The notes beneath the pieces were generated by a model. It was not told the DNA's origin. It saw only the letters and a program-made list of their open reading frames with translations, and did not search any database. Source: Paenibacillus sp. FSL H8-0548 (GTDB lineage: Bacteria > Bacillota > Bacilli > Paenibacillales > Paenibacillaceae). Taken from it: a stretch of 64,000 bases of DNA. A program made the position numbers and the translations under genes. Shown piece after piece: positions 17,219-26,868 of this stretch (position 1 is the stretch's first letter; every line of letters begins with the position of its first letter). The stretch is from positions 376,001 through 440,000 of the forward strand of contig NZ_CP152049.1 of NCBI RefSeq assembly GCF_038630985.1, in the 5' to 3' direction.

Positions 17219-18580
17219 ATGACACAAATGGTGAAAAGCGAGTTTGCAAAAAAGGTTCTTATTCCGCTATTGGTTCTTTCGCTGCTTGCAGCAATGGTTG
17301 GAGTACTGGTAAAAACTGATTTTGTTCGGGCGGAAGAGGCACCGCAGCTTCCTAGTTTTGATATTCCGGCCCTTACCTCAGAACATCAGTCATCAAGTCT
17401 CCCAAATGTTATCGTTGTCGCAACGGGAGGAACGCTAGCTGGCAAAGCTAGAAATGATGATCCTACCAATTTTCAAAACTACGCGGCAGGCACTTTCTTA
17501 ATGGCAGATTTGGTTGCTCAGCTCCCGAATAAAGGTAAAATTGCTGATGTGTCTACTTATCAATTTGGCAATAAAGGTTCAGGTGGTTACACGATTAAAG
17601 AATTGTATGATCTCTCGCTTGCAGTTGATGCAGCGCTTGAAATTTACGACAGCGCCGTTGTAACGACGGGAACAGATACGATGGAAGAGATTGCTTACTT
17701 CCTTGACTTGACGGTTCGCAGTGAAAAACCGGTTGTTGTCACAGGTGCTATGAGGCCTTGGGACGTTATTGGAACAGACGGGCCTGCCAATCTCTATCAA
17801 GCGATTAAAGTAGCAGGCAGCGCCAAAACCAAATGGTTTGGTACCGTAGTTATGCTGAATGATACGATTTATGCGGCTCGTGAAGTGACGAAAACAAATG
17901 CACACCGCAATGATACATTTGATGCTCCGATGTTTGGTGCACTTGGTTATGTTGATGATCCAGCTGTACGTATTTATCGTGCTCCTGCAAGAGCGCTAAA
18001 AGCAGGCACAGCGGAATGGGCATCACCGTTCGACCTTACAACAATCTCCAAGGACAGCTTACCGATGGTAGAAATCGTATATAACTATCAAGAAGCAAGC
18101 GGAGGCGCTATTCGTGGATTGGTAGAGGACGGCGCGAAAGGGATTGTAACCGCAGGTACTGGCGCAGGCGGTATTTCATCTAAGCTCGGCGCAGCACGTA
18201 CAAAGGCGATATCAGAAAATGGTGTTGTATTCGTTTCAACAACAAGAACGGGTTCAGGTTCTGTTTATGATGGTGGAACCGGCAATGTGATTGGCGGAGA
18301 CAACCTCAACGCTGCTCATGCTCGTATGATGCTGCTGCTTTCACTGGCATTCACAAATGACGTAAGTAAAATTAGAGATTGGTTTACGACTTTCGGTACA
18401 CAGGATGTAGAAATTTCGGTTGATGCAAATACAGTTTTGAGCACATCTGTAGAAGAGGTGATCGCTGAGCCTGTAGTAATTGAGCCTACCCCTGAAGTTG
18501 AAATTCCTGTTGCTACGGATGCTCCTACAGAGCCAGTCACTGTAGAGCCAACGCCTGAAGCAGCACCAGTAACGCCATAA
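17219..18580 (+). CDS. Secreted type II L-asparaginase
   Basis: 453 residues. Hydrolyses L-asparagine to aspartate and ammonia outside the cell. The start is ATG 17219 with GAAGGAG upstream; an in-frame ATG at 17180 lacks a site. A signal peptide (PLLVLSLLAAMVGVLV) is followed by the asparaginase fold: first threonine motif VVATGGTLAGKA, second TTGTDTMEEIAYFLDLTV, then VVTGAMRPWDVIGTDGPANL. The C-terminal 50 residues are a Pro/Thr/Glu-rich tail (EPTPEVEIPVATDAPTEP) suited to wall passage, without an anchor. It is 70-80 percent similar by eye to the next gene, so the pair arose by tandem duplication. Two GlnR/TnrA boxes upstream point to nitrogen control. Confidence 0.93.
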   Translation: MTQMVKSEFAKKVLIPLLVLSLLAAMVGVLVKTDFVRAEEAPQLPSFDIPALTSEHQSSSLPNVIVVATGGTLAGKARNDDPTNFQNYAAGTFLMADLVAQLPNKGKIADVSTYQFGNKGSGGYTIKELYDLSLAVDAALEIYDSAVVTTGTDTMEEIAYFLDLTVRSEKPVVVTGAMRPWDVIGTDGPANLYQAIKVAGSAKTKWFGTVVMLNDTIYAAREVTKTNAHRNDTFDAPMFGALGYVDDPAVRIYRAPARALKAGTAEWASPFDLTTISKDSLPMVEIVYNYQEASGGAIRGLVEDGAKGIVTAGTGAGGISSKLGAARTKAISENGVVFVSTTRTGSGSVYDGGTGNVIGGDNLNAAHARMMLLLSLAFTNDVSKIRDWFTTFGTQDVEISVDANTVLSTSVEEVIAEPVVIEPTPEVEIPVATDAPTEPVTVEPTPEAAPVTP

Positions 18581-18600
18581 TTTTGGGGAGGAGCACGGCT

Positions 18601-20814
18601 ATGACTATACGAAATCATCCATTTACGGCTAAGAAACTTTTCATTCCTCTCCTCATTGCAGCACTTCTCAGCACGATTTTGACTAGCTATGCCAGTCCAG
18701 TTCGTGCCGAGGCGGAAGCGCTCGTACTGCCGACCTTCGACATTCCGGCGTTGTCTGAGGAGCATAAGACTTCTCCGCTGCCTAATGTTATCGTGGTAGC
18801 AACGGGCGGTACGCTGGCAGGCAAGGCGAGAGATAATGATCCAACCAATTTTCAAAATTACGCAGCAGGCACATTTTTAATGTCTGATTTAGTGAACCAG
18901 CTCCCGAATAAAGGAAAAATAGCCGATGTGGCTACCTATCAATTTGGCAACAAAGGTTCAGGCGGTTATACGATGAAAGAACTGTATAATTTATCTCTTG
19001 CTGTAGATGCTGCTCTAGAAATTTATGACAGCGCCGTTGTTACAACGGGAACGGACACGATGGAGGAGATTGCTTACTTCCTTGATTTGACGGTTCAGAG
19101 TGAGAAGCCGGTAGTGGTCACAGGTGCTATGAGGCCTTGGGACGTTATCGGTACAGATGGTCCAGCCAACCTGTATCAAGCCATTAAGGTTGCGGGTAGC
19201 GGCAAGACCAAATGGTTTGGTACGGTCGTTATGCTGAATGATGTTATCCATGCGGCACGCGAGGTAACGAAATCCAACTCGCATCGTATGGATACGTTTG
19301 AAACGCCGATGTTCGGTGCACTCGGCTACGTTGATGATCCAGCAGTGCGGATTTATCGGTTAAATGCTAGGGCGTTAAAGGCAGGACGAGCGGACTGGGC
19401 AACGCCATTTAACTTGAAGCTGATTTCAAGCGATAAGCTTCCGCTGGTTGAAATTGTTTACAGTTATCAAGAAGCGAGCGGCGGAGCGATTCGTGCGTTG
19501 GTTGAGGATGGAGCCAAAGGGATCGTAACTGCAGGGACGGGTGCGGCGGGGATTTCGTCGAAAATGAGTGCAGCACGTACCGCAGCGATCAAGGACCATG
19601 GCGTAACGTTTGTATCAACGACAAGAACTGGCTCAGGCACGATTACTGGGGGAGGCAACGGCATTATTGCCGGAGATAACTTAAATGCACAGCATGCTCG
19701 CATTATGCTTATGCTGTCCTTGGCTTTCTCGGATGATTTCAACCAGCTCAAAAGCTGGTTCGAAACGGTAGGAACTCAGGATATTTCAATCGATGCAGGG
19801 GAAACTCCTGTAACACCAACGCCAACACCGACGACTCCTTCGACAGGAAATGGCGGCTCAGGCGGATCGAATGTTGGTCAGGTGACGATCGGGGCTGGCA
19901 GTTCTGGCACTTTGGGGTTGGATGACAGTATCACGGTATCTATACCTGCCGGGGCTACGAAGGAGCAGATGCAGCTTTCCATTGCAAAGCTGACGGGCAC
20001 AGCTGGGATTGTAGATTCCTCCAGTCAGCTGGTATCGTCGATTTTTGAAATACTGAAGACGGTCTCGGATAATTTCTTAATTCCAGCGACACTGACCTTT
20101 AAGTTTGATACCACGCTTGTTAAAGAGGGTCAAACGGCATCCGTATTCTACTACGATGAGGCGAAGAAGCAGTGGGTTGAAATGGGTGGCACAGTAAAAG
20201 GTGACCAAATTACGGTAGACACCGATCATTTCACTAAATTCGCCGTGTTTGCAGTAGATAAGGAAGATGAAGCAGCGGCTTCGTTTACGGACATTGCAGG
20301 ACACTGGGCAGAGGCTGCGATTAAAGAAGCAGTAGCTGCCGGTATTGTGAAAGGTTATGTTGACGGCACATTTAAACCGAACCAAACGGTTACACGTGCA
20401 GAATTTTCCGTGATGCTGATGGGTGCATTGAAAGCGGAGGGCGAAGGCGCAGCGCTTACCTTTACCGATCAGGCAAAAATTGCAGCATGGGCTAAGGAGG
20501 CTGTTGCTCTGGCTGTCAAAGCAGAAATTATTGGCGGGTATCCAGACGGCAGCTTCCGGCCAAGCGATAATATTTTGCGAATGGAAATGGTATCAATGAT
20601 TGCGAAGGGAGCGGGACTGACCTTAGAGTCTGATGCCGCAACAAGCTTCGCTGATGACAAGGACATTCCTGCTTGGGCGAAAAGCGCAGTCAAGGCTGTT
20701 AGCGACAAAGGTATTATTCAAGGCCGCACAGGCAATGTTTTTGCTCCAAAAGCTACAGCTTCGAGAGCGGATGCGATCACCGTTATTATGAATATGCTCG
20801 AAAAAAGCGAATAA
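18601..20814 (+). CDS. Cell-surface L-asparaginase with three SLH domains
   Basis: 737 residues from ATG 18601 (GGGGAGGAG upstream). Signal peptide, then an asparaginase domain (about 40-400) with VVATGGTLAGKA and TTGTDTMEEIAYFLDL intact, a TPTPTPTTP linker, a beta-rich domain (about 430-560, SITVSIPAGATKEQMQLSI) and three SLH domains (FTDIAGHWAEAAIKEAVAAG, FTDQAKIAAWAKEAVALAV, FADDKDIPAWAKSAVKAVS). SLH domains bind pyruvylated secondary wall polymer, so this enzyme stays on the cell surface while its neighbour is released. The gap to the first gene is only 20 bases, so both share a promoter. A strong terminator follows. Confidence 0.95.
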   Translation: MTIRNHPFTAKKLFIPLLIAALLSTILTSYASPVRAEAEALVLPTFDIPALSEEHKTSPLPNVIVVATGGTLAGKARDNDPTNFQNYAAGTFLMSDLVNQLPNKGKIADVATYQFGNKGSGGYTMKELYNLSLAVDAALEIYDSAVVTTGTDTMEEIAYFLDLTVQSEKPVVVTGAMRPWDVIGTDGPANLYQAIKVAGSGKTKWFGTVVMLNDVIHAAREVTKSNSHRMDTFETPMFGALGYVDDPAVRIYRLNARALKAGRADWATPFNLKLISSDKLPLVEIVYSYQEASGGAIRALVEDGAKGIVTAGTGAAGISSKMSAARTAAIKDHGVTFVSTTRTGSGTITGGGNGIIAGDNLNAQHARIMLMLSLAFSDDFNQLKSWFETVGTQDISIDAGETPVTPTPTPTTPSTGNGGSGGSNVGQVTIGAGSSGTLGLDDSITVSIPAGATKEQMQLSIAKLTGTAGIVDSSSQLVSSIFEILKTVSDNFLIPATLTFKFDTTLVKEGQTASVFYYDEAKKQWVEMGGTVKGDQITVDTDHFTKFAVFAVDKEDEAAASFTDIAGHWAEAAIKEAVAAGIVKGYVDGTFKPNQTVTRAEFSVMLMGALKAEGEGAALTFTDQAKIAAWAKEAVALAVKAEIIGGYPDGSFRPSDNILRMEMVSMIAKGAGLTLESDAATSFADDKDIPAWAKSAVKAVSDKGIIQGRTGNVFAPKATASRADAITVIMNMLEKSE

Positions 20815-20830
20815 ATAGTTAGCTGCCATA

Positions 20831-20879
20831 AAGGCGGCTCCAAGAGGTCTGCTGAGACCTTGAGGGGCCGTCTTTTTTT
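20831..20879 (+). terminator. Terminator of the asparaginase operon
   Basis: The arms GGCGGCTCCAAGAGGTCT and AGACCTTGAGGGGCCGTC enclose GCTG and are followed by seven T. The stretch after it, GAAATATAGGAAAGT, repeats the start of the element at 1758. Confidence 0.85.
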
Positions 20880-21028
20880 GAAATATAGGAAAGTGTAAGT
20901 TTCACCTTGTCGCTTGTAATATTTGCTGGATAGGACTATTTAAAACATTCTGATATGGTTTATGATAGAATCGGTATTCATCATACCTAGCAATAGATGA
21001 ATTGGAGCTTGCTTAAGGAGGTAGTGAA

Positions 21029-21781
21029 GTGTCACCGAGAAATGTGGAGAAAGATACACTCATGCGCGAGAAACGTATGCAGCACATCCTTGATTGTGCG
21101 CTAAGAGTCATGGCCGTTAACGGGTTTCAGTTAACGAGCATACAGGATATTGCAAGTGAAGCGAATGTCAGCGTCGGCAATGTCTATCACTATTTTTCAT
21201 CAAAGGAAGAAATTTTTAGCGAGGTTTTGCGGACGGGACAGACGAGCTACGGTAAATATGTTTCAGAGATTGCGGCGATGGATGTAGATCCGGTTACCAA
21301 GCTGAGGGTCATCATGTCCTTTTGGCTGTCGATGCGTACGAATTGGGCATTTACGATATTGATGCATACGGCCAGATTGTCGGAATCGACCCCGCCGGAC
21401 ATAAAAAAAGCAATTACCGATCGCTTTACCGCCAACTTGAATCCAGTAGCGGCTATTATGCAGGAGGGCATTGAGCGAGGAGTCATTATAGATGAGGACC
21501 CTGTGCAGCTAGCCTTCTATTTTGTGAGTTTAATTCAAGGCTTGACGCTGCAGCGCCCGCCTGATTATGAGGTTCCTGTTGATATGAACGTCGATGCTAT
21601 GATTCGTCTATTTGTAGTGAAGGAAAATCATAAATCCAGCTCGAAAAAAATGTTGACAAAACATGGTCCGTACTGCAAAATAAGCAACATAACAAACCGA
21701 ATACTGATTCGACTTGTGAAAGCCGATAATAAATGGACTGATCGACCAGACGACTGGAGATTTAACGTTCGTGTTGAATAG
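21029..21781 (+). CDS. TetR-family regulator with atypical C-terminal tail
   Basis: 250 residues from a GTG with AAGGAGG upstream. The N-terminal helix-turn-helix is standard: ILDCALRVMAVNGFQLTSIQDIASEANVSVGNVYHYFSSKEEIF. Residues about 60-200 are the helical ligand domain. The last 50 residues (from about KENHKSSSKKML) are basic and low in hydrophobic pattern, and read through AT-rich DNA containing TTGACA at 21654, so the true end may once have been earlier. It directly precedes the sulfonate transporter operon and probably regulates it. Confidence 0.85.
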   Translation: MSPRNVEKDTLMREKRMQHILDCALRVMAVNGFQLTSIQDIASEANVSVGNVYHYFSSKEEIFSEVLRTGQTSYGKYVSEIAAMDVDPVTKLRVIMSFWLSMRTNWAFTILMHTARLSESTPPDIKKAITDRFTANLNPVAAIMQEGIERGVIIDEDPVQLAFYFVSLIQGLTLQRPPDYEVPVDMNVDAMIRLFVVKENHKSSSKKMLTKHGPYCKISNITNRILIRLVKADNKWTDRPDDWRFNVRVE

Positions 21782-21859
21782 CGTTAAGTCTTTTTATTTT
21801 AGCATAAAACCAAGTAAACGGGTATGAATAATACATTTAGTAGGAGAGGGGCTTTTCCA

Positions 21860-22636
21860 ATGGCTGCAGAAATGCTCGTTGTTCATGAGCTTAACAAAAC
21901 GTTCCCGGCACCATCCGGCGATGTTATCGCATTAAGCCGGATTGGACTTCAGGTGAAGCAGGGAGAATTCATTACGATTATTGGACCGAGCGGCTGCGGC
22001 AAAAGTACACTTCTCAAAATTGTGGCCGGACTTGATACGCGTTATGAAGGAACGGTGCTGCTGAACGGAAAACCAATTGACGGACCCAGCATTGAGAAAG
22101 GGTTTATTTTTCAAGAGCCCCGGCTGTTTCCTTGGCTTACGGTGGAGAAGAACATTGCGGCGAACCTGTCGCTGCGCAAGCCCGAGGTGCGGAGGCGCGT
22201 AGATGAGCTAATTGAGCTCGTTCGATTGAAAGGCTTCGAGCAATCGTACCCGCGCGAGCTGTCAGGCGGTATGGCACAGCGTGTAGCTATAGCAAGGGCA
22301 TTGCTTCGCAGTCCTGATATTTTGCTGCTTGATGAACCATTTGGCGCACTGGATGCTTTCACTAGATCGCATATGCAAGAGGTGCTGCTCGATATTTGGC
22401 AGAAAAATCGTACGACGATGCTGTTCGTAACGCATGACTTGGATGAGGCGGTATTTTTGGGAGATCGAGTCGTAATTATGAATCCGCGTCCGGGACATAT
22501 TCGAAGTATTTTGCCGATTGATTTGCCTTATCCGAGGAAGAGATCAGGAATCGCATTTCAGGAGCTGCGCCATAAGGTGCTGGGTGAATTTGAAAAGGTC
22601 GAAGGGCCATCTATTGATGAGGGTGCGGGTATCTAA
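21860..22636 (+). CDS. ssuB: Aliphatic sulfonate/nitrate-type ABC transporter ATPase
   Basis: 258 residues from ATG 21860 (AGGAGAGGGG upstream; the in-frame ATG at 21824 precedes that site). Walker [11 protein letters not shown]-loop FQEPRLFPW, signature [16 protein letters not shown], Walker [13 protein letters not shown] and H-loop [11 protein letters not shown] define an import ATPase of the SsuB/TauB/NrtC group. The [10 protein letters not shown] stretch is typical of this group. It is followed by the binding protein, two permeases and a monooxygenase, so the likely cargo is a sulfonate or related organosulfur compound. Confidence 0.9.
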   Translation: MAAEMLVVHELNKTFPAPSGDVIALSRIGLQVKQGEFITIIGPSGCGKSTLLKIVAGLDTRYEGTVLLNGKPIDGPSIEKGFIFQEPRLFPWLTVEKNIAANLSLRKPEVRRRVDELIELVRLKGFEQSYPRELSGGMAQRVAIARALLRSPDILLLDEPFGALDAFTRSHMQEVLLDIWQKNRTTMLFVTHDLDEAVFLGDRVVIMNPRPGHIRSILPIDLPYPRKRSGIAFQELRHKVLGEFEKVEGPSIDEGAGI

Positions 22637-22679
22637 TAAGTAGGTTTTATCACATTGAAAAAATAGGGAGCGATTAACG

Positions 22680-23690
22680 ATGAAGAAGCAATTACGTTGG
22701 CTTTCAGCAGCAATTATTATACTGGCGGTGTTTATAAGCGGATGCGCAGCCAAAGACAACAAGGAAAGCGGCAATGCTAAGGACGGGGCTGACAAGTACA
22801 AGGATTTGACTGTTACTATTGGTTATCAGGGCAGTGGCGGTTTGTTTGGCAAAGCGATTGAGGAAAAATGGTTTGAAGAGGAATTTGATAAGCTGGGCGT
22901 AAAAGTGGAATTTGCTGAATTCCAAAGTGGACCGCCTATGACGGAAGCGATGGCTTCCAATCGACTTGATTTCGCTGGACTTGGCAATATGCCGATTATT
23001 GCTGCTCAAGCAGCGGATATTAAGTTCACTGTCATTTCTCAAGCGCTTGAAGGTAAAAACAATGTCGCGATCATTGTACCAAAGGATAGCGATATTCAAA
23101 CCGTAGCTGATTTGAAGGGCAAGAAGGTATCTGTTGCGAAAGGCAGCAACGCTTACAATTTTCTGTATCGCGGTTTGGAGTCAGCGGGCCTGAAATCGAC
23201 GGATTTAGAAATTATTCCACTGCAGCCTGATGAGGCTCAGCCGGCATTCGAATCCGGTAAAATTGACGCGTGGGCTACTTGGGACCCGAATATCACGCTT
23301 AATACATTGCAGGATAAAGCTAGAGTACTTGCCGATGGCGAGCAGCTAGGTGTATTGTCTCCATCGTACTACATCGCTAGAAAGCAATTCGCTGATGATT
23401 ATCCAGAACTTGTAACGTTATACCTGAAGGTGCTGGATAAAGCATTAACGTGGGAAAATGACAACTGGGATGAAGCGATTGAACGTTATGCGGCAGAACG
23501 CAATGTTCCGGCTGCAATCATCGAGGCGATCTTCAAACGCTCGAAATCTATCAGCATTCCGGTGACGGATGAGATCATTGCTGAGCAGCAAAAAACGGCC
23601 GACTTCCAATTTGAAATTAAATCGATCCGCAAAAAAATAGACGTATCTGAGGTTTTTGACAACAGCTTTATCGAAGAGGCGTTGAAGTAA
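22680..23690 (+). CDS. ssuA: Sulfonate-type ABC transporter substrate-binding lipoprotein
   Basis: 336 residues. Lipoprotein signal with lipobox FISGC (Cys at about 21). The mature part has the SsuA/NMT1 pattern: TVTIGYQGSGGLFGKAI, FQSGPPMTEAMASNRLDFAGLGNMP, VADLKGKKVSVAKGSNAYNFLYRGL and GKIDAWATWDPNI. These are the usual marks of aliphatic sulfonate binders. Located between the ATPase and permease genes, with 43- and 35-base gaps, in one operon. Confidence 0.9.
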   Translation: MKKQLRWLSAAIIILAVFISGCAAKDNKESGNAKDGADKYKDLTVTIGYQGSGGLFGKAIEEKWFEEEFDKLGVKVEFAEFQSGPPMTEAMASNRLDFAGLGNMPIIAAQAADIKFTVISQALEGKNNVAIIVPKDSDIQTVADLKGKKVSVAKGSNAYNFLYRGLESAGLKSTDLEIIPLQPDEAQPAFESGKIDAWATWDPNITLNTLQDKARVLADGEQLGVLSPSYYIARKQFADDYPELVTLYLKVLDKALTWENDNWDEAIERYAAERNVPAAIIEAIFKRSKSISIPVTDEIIAEQQKTADFQFEIKSIRKKIDVSEVFDNSFIEEALK

Positions 23691-23725
23691 ACGGTCAGAA
23701 ATGATGAAGAAATGAGGCGTTTGTT

Positions 23726-24577
23726 ATGCAGCAAGCAGGAACGGAAAATATGCTGCCACAGCGTATCCAGGCAGAGAAGCGCAGGCAGCCAAGCCGCTTC
23801 TCCATACAGTCGGTGAATGTTTTGCTAGGTGTGCTGCTGCCGGTCATTCTGCTTGCCGTATGGCAAATCGCAGGCATGATGGGCAAGCTTAACCCGACGC
23901 TATTGCCAACGCCAGGCGTTATTGTGCAGGAATTTATAAGTTTGACCGCCTCGGGCGAGCTGCTTCGGCATCTAGAAATTTCTACTTGGCGTGCATTGCT
24001 TGGTTTCTTGCTTGGCGGTGGACTTGGGCTTGCAGCCGGGCTTTGGGTAGGCTTTTCCTATAAGACAGAGCGGTTGATTGATCCATCGTTGCAAATGCTT
24101 CGTACACTGCCGCATCTGGCCGTGGCTCCTTTGTTCATTTTGTGGTTTGGGTTTGATGAGACGTCGAAAGTATTGTTAATTGCAAAAGGAGCGTTTTTCC
24201 CGATGTATGTGAATACATTTCTCGGTATTCGCTCGGTTGATGGAAAGCTCTTTGATGTAGCGCGTGTATTGCAGTTCAGCCGCTGGCAAATGATTAGCAA
24301 GCTGGTGCTCCCGGCATCGCTTCCGAATATTTTTCTCGGTTTGAGGCTCTCCATCGGCGTTGCGTGGCTCGGACTCGTTGTAGCGGAAATGATGGGGTCC
24401 AGCTCAGGCATTGGTTATTTGATCAACGATGCACGTTATTTCTCGATTACATCCGTAGTATTCGTCGGCATTATCGTATTTGCACTCGTAGGCAAGGTGA
24501 CGGACTCTCTTGTGAAGCTGCTGGAGAGAAGATTGCTGAGATGGCAGGACAGCTATAGAGGGGGAGATGCATCATGA
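23726..24577 (+). CDS. ssuC: ABC transporter permease (SsuC type), first copy
   Basis: 283 residues with about six membrane helices after a basic N-terminus. The EAA-type loop is seen around KGAFFPMYVNTFLGIRSVDGKLFDVARVL, and the end GIGYLINDARYFSITSVVFVGI is characteristic of the SsuC/TauC group. It overlaps the next permease by four bases (ATGA). The two permeases are clearly homologous and probably form a heterodimer. Confidence 0.9.
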   Translation: MQQAGTENMLPQRIQAEKRRQPSRFSIQSVNVLLGVLLPVILLAVWQIAGMMGKLNPTLLPTPGVIVQEFISLTASGELLRHLEISTWRALLGFLLGGGLGLAAGLWVGFSYKTERLIDPSLQMLRTLPHLAVAPLFILWFGFDETSKVLLIAKGAFFPMYVNTFLGIRSVDGKLFDVARVLQFSRWQMISKLVLPASLPNIFLGLRLSIGVAWLGLVVAEMMGSSSGIGYLINDARYFSITSVVFVGIIVFALVGKVTDSLVKLLERRLLRWQDSYRGGDAS

Positions 24578-25395
24578 GCGAGCAAGCGATTGATAAGAAA
24601 ACGACTGCTCCGGTAGCTGGCGGGGACTGGCTCGGTCGTATTCCGAAGCCGCTTCATGGCTGGATTATTCCGCTCCTTATTGTTGCCGTATGGCAGGTGG
24701 TCTCTGGGATGGGAGTGCTGTCTGAGACGCTATTGCCGTCTCCCCTTGCTATATTGAAGAGCTTTGCAGATCTCGGGGCCAGCGGGGAATTGTTCGAGCA
24801 TCTGGGTATCAGTATATATCGTGCAGGCTTAGGCTTCCTTCTTGGCGGTACAATCGGCCTTCTGCTCGGCTTATCCTCGGGACTTGGCAAGGTAGTAGAG
24901 AAGACGCTTGATCCATCGCTGCAAATGCTGCGCACCGTACCTTTACTCTCGGTTATTCCGCTTTTTATATTGTGGTTTGGCATTGGCGAGTTCTCGAAAG
25001 TATTGCTGATTGGATTGGGTGCGTTTTTCCCGGTATACGTCAATACATTTCTAGGTATTCGCAGCACCGATGTGAAGCTGTATGAGGTGTCCCGTATTTT
25101 TCAATACACAAAGCTTCAGCAGGTGACTAAGCTCATTATCCCATCTGCGCTTCCGAATATTTTATTAGGTGTAAGGCTGTCTCTAGGGGTGTCTTGGCTG
25201 CTGCTTGTTGTGGCTGAAATGATGGGGACGAGCGCCGGGATTGGCTATATGATTCAGGATGCGCGCGCTTATTCAGAAACGGAAATTGTGTTCGTCGGCA
25301 TTATTATATTCGCGGTTGTTGGCAAATTATCGGATTCGGCTGTTCGTTTGCTGGAAGCTAAGTGGCTGCGCTGGCGCGACACGTACAAAGGGTAA
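24574..25395 (+). CDS. ssuC: ABC transporter permease (SsuC type), second copy
   Basis: 273 residues. Homologous to the preceding permease across its length: LDPSLQMLRTVPLLSVIPLFILWFG against IDPSLQMLRTLPHLAVAPLF there, and GAFFPVYVNTFLGIRSTDVKLYEVSRI as the EAA loop. SsuABC systems usually have one permease gene; a tandem pair suggests a heterodimeric channel with its own substrate range. Translationally coupled to the first copy. Confidence 0.9.
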   Translation: MSEQAIDKKTTAPVAGGDWLGRIPKPLHGWIIPLLIVAVWQVVSGMGVLSETLLPSPLAILKSFADLGASGELFEHLGISIYRAGLGFLLGGTIGLLLGLSSGLGKVVEKTLDPSLQMLRTVPLLSVIPLFILWFGIGEFSKVLLIGLGAFFPVYVNTFLGIRSTDVKLYEVSRIFQYTKLQQVTKLIIPSALPNILLGVRLSLGVSWLLLVVAEMMGTSAGIGYMIQDARAYSETEIVFVGIIIFAVVGKLSDSAVRLLEAKWLRWRDTYKG

Positions 25396-25430
25396 AGACA
25401 TCAATGGTTCGGAGAGGCGGGTTATCGATT

Positions 25431-26786
25431 ATGGGGAAACGGCACGAGCAACTCCATCTGGGAGCTTTTATATATTATGCAGGACATCACCATGCGGGCT
25501 GGAGACATCCGGATTCAGGAGTAGAAGGGATGTTCGACGTAAAGTTTTATCGCGAATTGGCACAGACCGCGGAGCGGGGCAAGATGGATATGATTTTTTT
25601 CGCGGATTTATTGTATGCGACTAATGTCAGTCAGGCTGTAGCGGGTATGCTGGAGCCGGTTACGCTGTTGTCAGCTCTTTCCGCAGCGACGGAGAAGATT
25701 GGGCTGACTGCAACGGTATCGACTACTTATAATGAGCCGTACAATGTAGCGCGTAAATTTTCTTCGCTTGATCATATTAGCGGCGGGCGAGCAGGCTGGA
25801 ACATTGTAACCTCACAGCTTGATATCGAGGCTCATAACTACGGCAAGCCTGAGCATCCAGAGCATGGGCTTCGGTATGAAATGGCACGTGAATTCGTTGA
25901 TGTGGTCACGCGGTTATGGGATAGCTGGGAGGATGGCGCGCTTGTGCTGGATCGTCAGAGCGGACAATTTGCTGACGAGGCGAAGGTGAAGCCGGTAGAC
26001 TACAGCGGTCGATGGTATTCGACGAAGGGGCCGTTAAATGTACCGAGATCGCCGCAGGGCTATCCGGTGCTCATTCAAGCGGGTTCATCTGATCCAGGCC
26101 AGGATTTTGCGGCGAGCAGCGGCGAGGTTATTTTCACAGCACAGCAGTCGCTGGAATCGGCCAAAGTTTTTTATGAAAGTGTAAACAGCAAGCTCGGCGG
26201 CTATGGAAGAAAGCGCGGCAGCATGAAAATTATGCCTGGCCTGTCTCCGGTGCTCGGAGCGACTGAGGAAGAGGCGCAGCAGCGCTTTCAGCAGCTGCAG
26301 GAGTTGATTCCCGACTCAGCTATTGTCGGCTTCCTATCTGGCTTCCTTAGCTTCGACATAAGCGGCTATTCGCTCGAGGAGCAGCTGCCAGACATTCCTG
26401 ACCCTGTTGGTGCTTCCAATGGGATGAAGAGCCGCGTGCAGCTCATTATGGATATGGCGCGCAGGGAGCAGCTATCCATGCGGGAGCTAGGAAGACGGAT
26501 ACTTGGTGCAAGGGGGCATTTGCAATTTGTGGGCACGCCTGAGAAGCTGGCGGATCTGATGCAGCATTGGTTTGAAGAATATGGCTGCGACGGGTTTAAT
26601 ATTATGGCGCCTGTACTTCCCGGCGGCCTTGATGACTTCGTTGATCAAGTTGTACCGATTTTGCAGCAGCGGGGCCTGTTCCGCAAGGATTATACAGGAA
26701 ATACGCTTCGCGAGCATCTTGGCCTAGAGCGTCCGAGCGAGGATCATTTCCGCAAAGCGCGTCCTGTAGCGCAGGAGCAAGCGTAG
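25431..26786 (+). CDS. FMN-dependent monooxygenase, NtaA/SnaA/DszA (SoxA) family
   Basis: 451 residues from ATG 25431 (GGAGAGGCGGG upstream; longer in-frame starts have no site). It is a bacterial-luciferase-like TIM barrel of the long NtaA/SnaA/DszA group: LHLGAFIYYAGHHHAGWRHP near the N-terminus, DMIFFADLLYA, TATVSTTYNEPYNVARKFSSLDHISGGRAGWNIVTS and YPVLIQAGSSDPGQDFAA. Such enzymes use FMNH2 from a separate reductase to oxidise and cleave sulfur or nitrogen compounds. Placement after the transporter suggests it opens the C-S bond of the imported compound; no reductase gene is in the window. Confidence 0.88.
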   Translation: MGKRHEQLHLGAFIYYAGHHHAGWRHPDSGVEGMFDVKFYRELAQTAERGKMDMIFFADLLYATNVSQAVAGMLEPVTLLSALSAATEKIGLTATVSTTYNEPYNVARKFSSLDHISGGRAGWNIVTSQLDIEAHNYGKPEHPEHGLRYEMAREFVDVVTRLWDSWEDGALVLDRQSGQFADEAKVKPVDYSGRWYSTKGPLNVPRSPQGYPVLIQAGSSDPGQDFAASSGEVIFTAQQSLESAKVFYESVNSKLGGYGRKRGSMKIMPGLSPVLGATEEEAQQRFQQLQELIPDSAIVGFLSGFLSFDISGYSLEEQLPDIPDPVGASNGMKSRVQLIMDMARREQLSMRELGRRILGARGHLQFVGTPEKLADLMQHWFEEYGCDGFNIMAPVLPGGLDDFVDQVVPILQQRGLFRKDYTGNTLREHLGLERPSEDHFRKARPVAQEQA

Positions 26787-26801
26787 TTTAATTGAAATAA
26801 A

Positions 26802-26852
26802 GGTGCTGCCTCGTTAAGTGGTCTTACTGCTTGACGAGGCAGCGCCTTTTTT
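26802..26852 (+). terminator. Terminator of the sulfonate operon
   Basis: GGTGCTGCCTCGT (26802-26814) pairs with ACGAGGCAGCGCC (26834-26846), followed by six T. Confidence 0.9.
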
Positions 26853-26868
26853 GGATTCTATTGCACTG

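Noticed and set aside
21782..21860. SAM (S-box) riboswitch before the sulfonate operon
   Set aside because: No S-box core motifs and too little space.
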